A stretch of DNA of 64,000 nt. It comes from Sulfuricella sp035530375 (GTDB lineage Bacteria; Pseudomonadota; Gammaproteobacteria; Burkholderiales; Sulfuricellaceae). Within the stretch, counting starts at the first letter, position 1. Every line of letters begins with the position of its first letter. Location of the stretch: assembly GCA_035530375.1 (NCBI GenBank), contig DATKUY010000038.1, forward strand, positions 1 to 64,000, in the 5' to 3' direction. This document shows, in pieces, positions 30,377 through 38,386 of this stretch. Made by a program: the position numbers and the translations under genes. A model generated the notes under the pieces. It was not told the origin of the DNA. It was given only the letters and a program-made list of their open reading frames with translations, and made no database searches.

Positions 30377-32017
30377 CTACAGCTTTGACACGTTCTGGTT
30401 GAGATCATTGGCCAGCTTGTCGACGTTGCCGATCAGCTGGCTGGTGTGCTCGGACGATGCGGCGACGGATTCCACCTTGCGGGCGATGTCGCAACCCGCG
30501 CTGCTTTGCTCCTTGGCGGCATTGGCGATGTCTTCCACGGCGTTCGCCACCTGGGTGGAACGGTTTTCGATTTGTTTTAGCGCTCCTTCGACCACGCGCG
30601 ACTGTGCCACACTGTCCTGCGCCTTGCACGATGCGGACTGAATATCGGTGGAAACCTCCCCCACCTGCGTCTGAACGGTGGTTAATATGGCGTCTATTTC
30701 GGCGGCAGAATTGGTGGATTTCTCGGCCAGTTTGCGCACTTCGTCCGCCACCACGGCAAAACCGCGACCGGACTCCCCGGCACGAGCAGCCTCAATGGAG
30801 GCATTCAACGCCAGCAGGTTGGTCTGCTCCGCAATGCCCTGGATGGTGCTGACGATGGCCTGGATATGCTCGCTCTGGCTACCCAGTTCGCGCACTTTTT
30901 CCGCTGCCACGCTGACCATTTGCGACGTTTCCTCCATCGCCGCGATGGTCTGGTTCACCGCTCTCCCCCCCTGATCGACGGCACTAACGGTTTCCCGTGT
31001 CAACGCCAGCGCGCTGTCGGCATTCTGGGCGACCTGTTCGATGCTGACCGAAAGCTGCTCGGTCGCTGCCGACATGCTGGCGGTCGCCGACGATTGTTCC
31101 TGCATCAGCTCGCGCACGGTGTTGGTCAGTCCCGCCAGCTCCCGCGTGATATTGTTGACGTTTTCCGTGACATGCTGCTTCTGCGTTTCCATGCGCCCCT
31201 TGACGATGGCATTGTCCTTGAACACCTGGACGGCGCGCGCCATTTCGCCGATCTCGTCAAGCTTGAGGGTGAACGGCACCGCCACGTTGGTTTCACCCTT
31301 GGCGAGCACTCCCATGGTCGAATTGATCTCCTTGAGCGGCTGTGCCACGCGGAAGCGGGTAAACCAGAAGGAGAACAGCCCGAAAATGATGAGGAACAGG
31401 CAGGCGACGAACATGACGCCACCGACGGTGGCCGACAGCGTCCAGATGGCGCTCTCGACCGCGTCCGCTCCGGCTTTCCGCTGATCCTGGAGGGCGAGCC
31501 TGATGCGCTCCAGCGCCGCGATCGCGGCGCTATCGTCAATCTTTTTTTCGCCGGAGGAGAGCGCCTGTTCGTACGCATTCAGCATCTTTTCAAGGATGGC
31601 AAGATCGTTTTTTTCGGCGTCGGAAGGCCTGGCCAGCAAAAAAGCCGGGATACCTTCGCGCATCTTGGCGATGTCGCCGCTTACCGCCTGCCGCGCCGCC
31701 GGGTCTCCCGCCATGGCAGACGGCCAATGCTGGGACAGGCCGTCGTAGCCGAGGTAATGCTGGAAATGTCCGAGCAAGTCGATGCGGCGCGCCAGGCCGG
31801 AATCGTAATCGCGCCAGACATTGCCGATTTCCACCACCGATTTGAAGGTCAGCACCGTGGCGCCCACCCCGGCGAACAACATGAGGAAGGTCAGCACGGT
31901 GATGATGTGCCCTACCTTGAACATGCGGACGTTGTCCACGGCACGGAACATGCCCACGCACAGCCGCCCCAGGGCGTTCAAATTATCGTCGCTGCTCACG
32001 CCGAGATCGTTGTTCAT
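30377..32017 (-). CDS. Methyl-accepting chemotaxis protein at the end of the uptake-hydrogenase operon
   Basis: A 546-residue chemoreceptor: first TM about 38-58, a periplasmic helical domain of about 130 residues, second TM about 185-207 (VGGVMFVACLFLIIFGLFSFW), HAMP (about 210-265), and a signalling hairpin with the highly conserved tip EQTNLLALNASIEAARAGESGRGFAVVADEVRKLAEKS. There is no CheR-binding tail. It starts at 32017 with GGAAGG upstream, 4 bases beyond the hupD stop, so it is almost certainly co-transcribed with the hydrogenase. This suggests taxis linked to H2 or to hydrogenase-driven respiration. Confidence 0.93.
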   Translation of the reverse strand: MNNDLGVSSDDNLNALGRLCVGMFRAVDNVRMFKVGHIITVLTFLMLFAGVGATVLTFKSVVEIGNVWRDYDSGLARRIDLLGHFQHYLGYDGLSQHWPSAMAGDPAARQAVSGDIAKMREGIPAFLLARPSDAEKNDLAILEKMLNAYEQALSSGEKKIDDSAAIAALERIRLALQDQRKAGADAVESAIWTLSATVGGVMFVACLFLIIFGLFSFWFTRFRVAQPLKEINSTMGVLAKGETNVAVPFTLKLDEIGEMARAVQVFKDNAIVKGRMETQKQHVTENVNNITRELAGLTNTVRELMQEQSSATASMSAATEQLSVSIEQVAQNADSALALTRETVSAVDQGGRAVNQTIAAMEETSQMVSVAAEKVRELGSQSEHIQAIVSTIQGIAEQTNLLALNASIEAARAGESGRGFAVVADEVRKLAEKSTNSAAEIDAILTTVQTQVGEVSTDIQSASCKAQDSVAQSRVVEGALKQIENRSTQVANAVEDIANAAKEQSSAGCDIARKVESVAASSEHTSQLIGNVDKLANDLNQNVSKL

Positions 32018-32021
32018 TTTC

Positions 32022-32504
32022 TCACCCTTCCGCCGCCCAGGCGGCCAGTTCATCAAGCCCGATGCGGATAGCCTGGTCCATCGCTCCAGCGACTGTCGGC
32101 GCCAAATCGCCACCCCACTCGTCGATATTTTCCAGCTGCACGCCGACGACCGTCACCGCCTCCGGCATCTTTCCCGTCAGCCCCGCCGCCGCCAGCACAT
32201 CGGTAAACGCGGTCTGGTGCAGGCTGAGGGGCCGTTGCCCGAAAAACACCGGAATTTCTCCGTCGCGCAATACCACGATCTGCCCCGGCTCCCGTCCGAA
32301 ATCGACCGCATCGAACACCAGCAGCCGCCGCGCCGCCTGAACGATCGGCAGCAGGTATATTCCCTGGGTGCCGCCGTCGATCACCTCGACATCGTCGGGA
32401 ACCTCTCCCGATGCCGCCATCCTGGCAGCCGCGCGGGGGCCGAAGCCTTCGTCCGCCCACAACAGGTTGCCGACCCCCAACACCACGGTTTTAGGAGCCG
32501 ACAT
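32022..32504 (-). CDS. hupD: Uptake hydrogenase maturation endopeptidase HupD/HyaD
   Basis: A 160-residue HyaD-family protease that removes the C-terminal peptide of the large subunit after Ni insertion. It has GVGNLLWADEGFGPRAA with the Ni-contact Glu, VFDAVDFGREPG with the second Asp, and the third ligand His in LSLHQTAFTDVLA. The ATG at 32504 has CAGGGA upstream and overlaps the hupC stop region; the open frame reaches a TTG at 32510. It is dedicated to the large subunit encoded two genes upstream. Confidence 0.94.
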   Translation of the reverse strand: MSAPKTVVLGVGNLLWADEGFGPRAAARMAASGEVPDDVEVIDGGTQGIYLLPIVQAARRLLVFDAVDFGREPGQIVVLRDGEIPVFFGQRPLSLHQTAFTDVLAAAGLTGKMPEAVTVVGVQLENIDEWGGDLAPTVAGAMDQAIRIGLDELAAWAAEG

Positions 32505-32506
32505 GC

Positions 32507-33205
32507 TCAATCCCTGAACTGCCTTTCACCGGAAAGCATGGTGCTGATCACCGTCTGGCGCGACAGGATATCCTCGCGCACGGCGATGTAGATATGCACC
32601 ATGGAAAACCACACTATCACCCACATCGCCAAGCGGTGAATCAGGTGCAGGTCGAGGGTGTTGCCGAACAGCATGGTCACCCAGCCGAACAGGAAATGCT
32701 GCCAGCTGTCATGGCCCGCCACCTCGGCATACATGGCGAAACCGGTGAGGATGATCACCGCACCCGGAATGACGAACATCGTCAGCATGGTGACGTTGCC
32801 CAGCGGGTTAAGGCCGACATAGCGCAACGGCTTGGCCATGAGCAGGTTCCATTTGATCTGGCGGATGAAGCCGTCGAACCAGTCCGCGCGCCAGACTGCC
32901 GGCAAATAAAGTTGATGGGTGACGCCGCCCTCGACGAACACCAGCCACAGCCGCATGATGGAAAGCAAAGCAAAAATATAACCGAACGCCAGATGGAAAA
33001 ACCGGATCCAGCCCATCACATACAGGGCCGAGGTATCACCGATCACCGAAGGCGGCGGCTTGCCAATGAAATAGCCGGTAACCGCCAACAGCACCACCGA
33101 AAGCGCGTTCAGCCAGTGCCAGATACGCACGCCCGGACCGTAAACCATCACCGGCGGCAACAAGCCCTTTTCAGGCATCCTGTGATAAGGAATAAATTTA
33201 GGCAT
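32507..33205 (-). CDS. hupC: Ni/Fe-hydrogenase cytochrome b subunit HupC/HyaC
   Basis: A 232-residue integral membrane diheme cytochrome b that passes electrons from the small subunit to quinone. Four hydrophobic segments are visible, with heme-ligand His in VRIWHWLNALSVVLL, RFFHLAFGYIFALLS, and the C-terminal HLIHRLAMWVIVWFSMVHIYIA. Standard position after the large-subunit gene, 9 bases downstream. Confidence 0.96.
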   Translation of the reverse strand: MPKFIPYHRMPEKGLLPPVMVYGPGVRIWHWLNALSVVLLAVTGYFIGKPPPSVIGDTSALYVMGWIRFFHLAFGYIFALLSIMRLWLVFVEGGVTHQLYLPAVWRADWFDGFIRQIKWNLLMAKPLRYVGLNPLGNVTMLTMFVIPGAVIILTGFAMYAEVAGHDSWQHFLFGWVTMLFGNTLDLHLIHRLAMWVIVWFSMVHIYIAVREDILSRQTVISTMLSGERQFRD

Positions 33206-33214
33206 GCAGCCACC

Positions 33215-35017
33215 TCACAGGATTTTCGCCTCGGTCAGCGACCCGCCGTCCGGGCCGATGACGTGGGTGGCGCAAGCCAGGCAGGGATCGAAACTGTGAA
33301 TCACGCGCAGGATTTCCAGAGGCTTGGCCGGATTGGCCATCGGCACACCGAGCAATGCCGCCTCGTAGGGGCCGATATTGCCGGCGGGATCGCGCGGGCT
33401 GGCGTTCCAGGTGGTGGGGACGACACACTGGTAATTGTCGATCCGTCCGTCCTTGATCCTGATCCAGTGCCCCAGCGCACCGCGCGGCGCCTCGCAGTAA
33501 CCGGCGCCCTTGGTTTCGGCGGGCCAGGTTTTGGGTTCCCATTTTTCGTTGTTGGCGGTGGAGGTATTGCCCGAGCGGATATTCGCCTGAAGCTGGGCAA
33601 TTTCTTCATTGAGCTTTTCTGCCGCCCACAACCCTTCCAGCCCGCGCGCGGCGGTGCGTCCCATGGTCGAGAACAGGGCCGTCAGCGGTAAATCGAGTTT
33701 TTTCAGCGTGCCATCCACCATCTCCTTGATTCGCTTATCGCCGGACGCATAGGCAATAACCAGCCGCGCCAGCGGCCCGACTTCCATGGCATGCCCCTTC
33801 CAGCGCGGCGCCTTGATGTAGCTGTATTTGTCGCCTTCGTCGATTTCCTCGATGCGCTCGCCGTCCTTGCCGCCGCGGCTCTTCGGCCCGAGGCGAAAGG
33901 TCATGTCGGTCTCGCCGTCCCAGGGATGCAAGCCGGCCTTTTCGTCGGGATAGCTGTACCAGGAATGCTCGACGAATTCATGAACCTGGTTCGGGTCCTT
34001 GAGGTCGACCTCGTGCAGGTGCGACAAGTCGCCATCGAGGATCGCGCCGCGCGGCAGCATCAGGCTGTGATTGGAAGTATCGTTGGCGAGCGAGGGAAAC
34101 TCGCCGTAGGAAAGCAGATTCCTGCTTGACAGCCCGCCGCCCACCTTGAACCAGTCCTTGTAGAAAGAAGCGATCGCCAGCAGATCGGGAATATACACCT
34201 GCGAGATGAAAGCCAGCGTGCGCTCGGCGATATCAGCCACCAGATTGAGGCGCTCGATGTTGACCGCACCGACCGCACCGGCGCCATGGACGTTGATGGC
34301 CGACGGCACCCCGCCGACCAGCCACATCGGATGGGGATTCTTGCCGCCGAACACCGCCTGGATCTTGACGATCTCGCGCTGGAAATTGAGCGCTTCGATG
34401 TAATGGGCGACCGCCATGAGATTGGCTTCAGGCGGCAGCTTGTAGGCCGGGTGCCCCCAATAGCCGTTGCGGAAAGGCCCCAACTGGCCGGAGCCGACCA
34501 TTTGCTTGATTTTTTTCTGGACATCGCTGAAATAGCCGGGGGAAGAATTGGGCCACGAAGAAATCGACTGAGCCAGATCGGAAGTCGCCTTGGGCGAGGC
34601 GGACAGCGCCGAGACCACGTCCACCCAGTCAAGCGCGTGCAGATGGTAAAAATGCACCAGGTGATCGTGCGCATACAACGTCAGATGCATGATATTGCGA
34701 ATGGTGTTGGCGCTCGCCGGAATAGGGATGCCCAGCGCATCTTCCACCGCACGCACCGAGGCGAGAGCATGCACCCCGGTGCAAACCCCGCAGATGCGCT
34801 GGACGAAAGCCCAGGCATCGCGTGGATCGCGCCCCTTGAGGATGGGTTCCAGGCCGCGCCACATGGTGCCGACGGAAACCGCGTTGCGAATGACGTTGCT
34901 CGAATCGACGTTGACCTCGATGCGCAAATGACCCTCGATGCGGGTGACCGGATCGATGACGACGCGGCGCCCCGAATTGTCGAGCGTGAAACCGTTGGGT
35001 GTGATGATCTGGCTCAT
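33215..35017 (-). CDS. hupL: Membrane-bound [NiFe] hydrogenase large subunit (group 1)
   Basis: A 600-residue catalytic subunit. The Ni ligands are in the N-terminal RICGVCTGVHALASV and C-terminal DPCLACATH motifs, followed by a 15-residue peptide (VIGPDGGSLTEAKIL) that the HupD protease should cleave after His. Other group 1 signatures: RVVIDPVTRIEGHLRIEV and the RGLEPILKGRDPRDAW segment. It overlaps the small-subunit gene by 4 bases. Together with HupS and HupC it oxidises H2 at the periplasmic face and reduces quinone. Confidence 0.98.
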   Translation of the reverse strand: MSQIITPNGFTLDNSGRRVVIDPVTRIEGHLRIEVNVDSSNVIRNAVSVGTMWRGLEPILKGRDPRDAWAFVQRICGVCTGVHALASVRAVEDALGIPIPASANTIRNIMHLTLYAHDHLVHFYHLHALDWVDVVSALSASPKATSDLAQSISSWPNSSPGYFSDVQKKIKQMVGSGQLGPFRNGYWGHPAYKLPPEANLMAVAHYIEALNFQREIVKIQAVFGGKNPHPMWLVGGVPSAINVHGAGAVGAVNIERLNLVADIAERTLAFISQVYIPDLLAIASFYKDWFKVGGGLSSRNLLSYGEFPSLANDTSNHSLMLPRGAILDGDLSHLHEVDLKDPNQVHEFVEHSWYSYPDEKAGLHPWDGETDMTFRLGPKSRGGKDGERIEEIDEGDKYSYIKAPRWKGHAMEVGPLARLVIAYASGDKRIKEMVDGTLKKLDLPLTALFSTMGRTAARGLEGLWAAEKLNEEIAQLQANIRSGNTSTANNEKWEPKTWPAETKGAGYCEAPRGALGHWIRIKDGRIDNYQCVVPTTWNASPRDPAGNIGPYEAALLGVPMANPAKPLEILRVIHSFDPCLACATHVIGPDGGSLTEAKIL

Positions 35018-36147
35018 GGTTGTTTTTTATTTCCTGGCGTTTCGGTTTCATCCCCGGCATCGTCGGCGCCTTGTTTCAGGCGCCTGCCGGTCAAAATGCG
35101 CTTGACCAGCGTCGCGGTAGCCTGGACGGCGATGGCGCCGCCAAGAACGGCGGCACCCACCACGGCAACCTTGTCGGCATTGGATTCGATGCCCCATTGA
35201 TGCATATCGGGCAGACGCTCGTAAAACGGGCCACGATCCCAGAACCCCTCCTCCGAACAGCCGATACAGCCATGGCCGGATTTGATGGGAAAGCTGACCC
35301 CCTCGTTCCACCCCATTGAGGAACAGGCGTTATATGTGGTCGGACCGCGGCAGCCCATCTTGTACAAACACCAGCCCTGACGCGCGCCATCGTCGTCCCA
35401 TGCCTCGACGAACTGGCCGGCATCGAAATGGGCGCGGCGGTAGCATTTGTCGTGGACGCGCTGGGAATAGAACATCTTGGGGCGAAGCTGGTTGTCGAGC
35501 TCGGGCATGCGGTCGTAGGTCAGGATGTAGGAGAGCACCCCGGTCATCACCTCGGCGATGGGCGGGCAGCCCGGAACATTGATCACCGGGATGTGGCTGA
35601 CCAGCTTGTGCACCGGTGTCGCCTTGGTGGGATTGGGGCGCGCCGCCTGCACGCAGCCGGAGGAAGCGCAGGTGCCCCAGGCGATGATGGCCTTGGCGTG
35701 TTCCGCCGCCTCGTCGAACTGGCGGTGGAAAGGCCGCCCACCGACGATGCAGGCCATCCCGTCATTGGCGAGGGGAATGTTGCCCTCGACGGCGAGGATA
35801 TATTCGCCCCGGTAATCGCGAATGATGTCGTGGACGATCTCTTCCGCCTGGTCGCCGGCTGCCGCCATGATGGTATCGTCGTAATCGAGCGAAATCATGC
35901 TGGTGATGATCTCGCTCGCCATCGGGTGGCCGGAGCGCAAAAAGCTCTCGGAACAGCAGGTGCATTCGAGTCCATGCAACCACAATACGGGAATGCGCGG
36001 CTTGGTTTCCATCGCGTGCGCCACGGTGGCAACCCCTTTCGGGCCCAGCCCCAGCATGGTCGCCATGACGGCGCAGAACCCCAGAAATTCGCGGCGGGAA
36101 ACGCCGCGCTGACGGATTACTTCGTAAAAGGTTTCATGTTTGGACAC
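35014..36147 (-). CDS. hupS: Membrane-bound [NiFe] hydrogenase small subunit, O2-tolerant type
   Basis: A 377-residue FeS subunit with a Tat signal (SRREFLGFCAVMATMLG), a mature domain and a C-terminal membrane anchor (KVAVVGAAVLGGAIAVQATATL). The proximal cluster site reads ECTCCSES rather than CTGCSES, and a second extra Cys is present in GTCASSGCVQAARPN. These are the two supernumerary Cys that make the 4Fe-3S cluster of O2-tolerant group 1d enzymes such as E. coli Hyd-1. Medial and distal cluster Cys are present (GCRGPTTYNACSSMGWNEG and onward, SGHGCIGCSEEGFWD). An FNR-type box lies 24 bases upstream of its start. Confidence 0.97.
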   Translation of the reverse strand: MSKHETFYEVIRQRGVSRREFLGFCAVMATMLGLGPKGVATVAHAMETKPRIPVLWLHGLECTCCSESFLRSGHPMASEIITSMISLDYDDTIMAAAGDQAEEIVHDIIRDYRGEYILAVEGNIPLANDGMACIVGGRPFHRQFDEAAEHAKAIIAWGTCASSGCVQAARPNPTKATPVHKLVSHIPVINVPGCPPIAEVMTGVLSYILTYDRMPELDNQLRPKMFYSQRVHDKCYRRAHFDAGQFVEAWDDDGARQGWCLYKMGCRGPTTYNACSSMGWNEGVSFPIKSGHGCIGCSEEGFWDRGPFYERLPDMHQWGIESNADKVAVVGAAVLGGAIAVQATATLVKRILTGRRLKQGADDAGDETETPGNKKQP

Positions 36148-36170
36148 AGCGACTCCATGAACACACTACG

Positions 36171-36184
36171 TTGATTTTTATCAG
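36171..36184. promoter_or_regulatory. FNR/Crp-type box upstream of hupS
   Basis: TTGAT-TTTT-ATCAG, one mismatch from the FNR consensus TTGAT-N4-ATCAA, centred about 30 bases before the hupS start. The same core recurs at the same distance before the second hydrogenase operon. So close to the start codon it would overlap or follow the promoter, so repression is as likely as activation. The Crp/Fnr regulator at 6144 is one candidate. Confidence 0.6.
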
Positions 36185-36284
36185 TCTTTATCGGATTTTA
36201 TTTGTATGAATGTAACATAAGCAGCATATGCTATGCATGTATATTTTTATGACGGGTCAGATGACGGACTTGACCATCAGAAGA

Positions 36285-36321
36285 CAGCGCCGCACCCTTC
36301 GATGGTCACAATTTCCAGCCG
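36285..36321 (-). pseudogene. hypA-derived fragment upstream of hupS
   Basis: On the minus strand this reads CGGCTGGAAATTGTGACC and onward, matching the hypA codons for RLEIVTTEGRG with a few changes. It is about 35 bases, out of any open frame, and lies between the kinase stop at 36330 and the hupS promoter. A related fragment lies upstream of the second hydrogenase. Confidence 0.6.
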
Positions 36322-36329
36322 AAATAGCC

Positions 36330-38378
36330 TCATGGCGAGCGCACCAAGGGGATCGTAAAGCGAAAAATGCTGCCCCTGCCCAATTCCGACTCGGCCCAGA
36401 TACGGCCGCCGTGGCTTTTGACGATTTGCTGGCAGATCGACAATCCCAGCCCGGTGCCTTGCGGCTTGTCGGTGAGGGTATCGCCGATCTGCCTGAACTT
36501 GTCGAACACTTTGTCCAGGCTCTCCCCGGCGATGCCGATCCCCGTATCCTGGATGCCGAAAACGATGAACTGCCCCTGCCGTGCCGCGCTTAACGTGATG
36601 TGACCGTGATCGGTGAATTTGACGGCGTTGGAAATCAGGTTGATCAACACCTGGAGCAAACGGTTTTCATCGCCGGTCACCTCGGGCAGATCGGGCTCGG
36701 CCTCCCAGGATAGCGTCAACCCTTTCTGTTCGGCCAGTGCGGCGGTGACGGCCACAGCGCGTTCGATCAGCCGCGCCGGCACCAGCGGGGCGAAGTGCCA
36801 CTCCGACTTGCCGGCTTCCAGTTTGGCGCTGTCCAGTACATCGTTGATCAGCAGGGTGAGGCGCTCGCTTTCGTTGACGATGATGTCGATATTTCCCCTC
36901 GCCTGGGAAATGGCGCGAGCAGTTTTGTCGTCCGCGGCGGCGTTGGGGAACACCACCTCCTCCAGTTTCTTTTTCACCAGTTTGGCGAAGCCGACGATGG
37001 AGGTCATCGGCGTGCGCAACTCGTGGGACACCGTGGAAAGAAAGTCAGACTTGAGCTGGTCGAGTTCCTTGAGTTCCTCGTTGGCTTTTTCCAGTTCGGC
37101 GGTGCGCTCGCTGACCCTGGCGTCGAGATGCCGGATGTTGTCTTGCAGGCGGTCCACCATGCCGTTGAACGCCGTTGCCACCACGCCGATTTCATCGTCC
37201 CGCTGCAGCGCGCAACGCGCATCGAGGTCGCCGTTTTCCACCCGCAGGGCGGTGTCGCTCAGGTGTTTGAGCGGATCGGCGAGTCTCTTCACGAATAGGT
37301 AAACCAGGGCGATGGAAAGCAACAGGGTGACGGCAAATACCGCCAGCACACGGTTTCTGAGTATGCGTGCGCTCTCGTCGAGTTCTTCCACATACACCGA
37401 AGAGCAGATATACCAGTCGAACCCCCGGAAATAACGCACCCAGGAAATCTTGTCATGAACATAGTTGCCGGGATCGGATGGACTGTCCCATTGATAGCGC
37501 AGACCTTCCGGCTGGTCGGCCACCGCCATGAGCATCGAGAAAAGCGGCTTGCGCGTGGACGGATCGAGCATGTTGCCGATATTTTTTCCTTCGATGTTCG
37601 CATTGGGATGGATGAGCATTTGGTTGTGACTGTCGAAAATATACACATAACCGGTTTTGGCAAGGCGCGTGGCCCTCAGCCGCCGCCGCAATTCCCCGAT
37701 GGCGGTGGCGCGTCTGGCGTTGAATGCGGCCTCGATGTCGTCGATGTAAACACCGGTGCCAATGACCAGTTCAAAGGCTGGCAAATGCTTGTAGAAAGTC
37801 AGCTTCTCGATCGGCTTTTCCTCGCCCAGACGGCGCCACCAATAGGAATGGAAACCTTCGCCGGCGGCCCTGGCGCCTGCCACCATCGGCGGCACGATAA
37901 GGTTGCCGTGCACGTCGCGCCGGTTGGAGAAATCAGCGCCGTTCAGCTTCGGATCGGGGTGGGACACCAGGACCGAATGATAATCCGACGCCCACACGTA
38001 ATCACTGTGACCGTACTGGATATGGCGCAATTCCTCGAGCAGCATGCGCTTGGCCTGTTCTTTGGTGAGCTTTCCCGCCCGGATTTGCTGCTCCAGCCAG
38101 CCGGCGCGCGATTCGACCACGGCGATGATATTGCGCAATTCCTGCTTGCGCGCCAGCAGCAGGGATTGGCGGCTGTTTTCGAGGTCGCGGTGGATTTGCT
38201 CCACCGTCTCGTAAACATCGTTGAGGACGGTATGTGCGCTGCGTGCCTCGACACCCTCGACGGTGCTCTGGATAAATGGCACGGACAGCAGGTACATGAC
38301 GGCGAATAACAGAATGACGGCCGCCGTTGTAGTGAAAAAAACCCGGGCAAACAAACTTGATTTGAACAGATTCCCCAC
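36330..38378 (-). CDS. Membrane histidine kinase with Cache sensor and HAMP
   Basis: A 682-residue sensor kinase: TM1 (about 10-32), a large periplasmic region of about 300 residues that looks like two Cache_2-type modules (YGHSDYVWASDYHSVLVSHPDP and TGYVYIFDSHNQMLIHPN halves), TM2 (about 346-366), HAMP, coiled coil, HisKA with phosphoacceptor in STVSHELRTPM, and HATPase with N box NLISNAVKFTDHG, G1 QDTGIGI and G2 GTGLGLSICQQIV. There is no receiver domain, so it should phosphorylate a separate protein, perhaps the CheY-like receiver two genes upstream. It ends the long minus-strand run that begins with the second hydrogenase. Confidence 0.92.
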   Translation of the reverse strand: MGNLFKSSLFARVFFTTTAAVILLFAVMYLLSVPFIQSTVEGVEARSAHTVLNDVYETVEQIHRDLENSRQSLLLARKQELRNIIAVVESRAGWLEQQIRAGKLTKEQAKRMLLEELRHIQYGHSDYVWASDYHSVLVSHPDPKLNGADFSNRRDVHGNLIVPPMVAGARAAGEGFHSYWWRRLGEEKPIEKLTFYKHLPAFELVIGTGVYIDDIEAAFNARRATAIGELRRRLRATRLAKTGYVYIFDSHNQMLIHPNANIEGKNIGNMLDPSTRKPLFSMLMAVADQPEGLRYQWDSPSDPGNYVHDKISWVRYFRGFDWYICSSVYVEELDESARILRNRVLAVFAVTLLLSIALVYLFVKRLADPLKHLSDTALRVENGDLDARCALQRDDEIGVVATAFNGMVDRLQDNIRHLDARVSERTAELEKANEELKELDQLKSDFLSTVSHELRTPMTSIVGFAKLVKKKLEEVVFPNAAADDKTARAISQARGNIDIIVNESERLTLLINDVLDSAKLEAGKSEWHFAPLVPARLIERAVAVTAALAEQKGLTLSWEAEPDLPEVTGDENRLLQVLINLISNAVKFTDHGHITLSAARQGQFIVFGIQDTGIGIAGESLDKVFDKFRQIGDTLTDKPQGTGLGLSICQQIVKSHGGRIWAESELGRGSIFRFTIPLVRSP

Positions 38379-38386
38379 GCCGTATC

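Noticed and set aside
36613..37302. Ser-rich 229-codon plus-strand frame over the Cache kinase
   Set aside because: Antisense shadow of the HisKA/HATPase region; low-complexity Ser/Arg translation.
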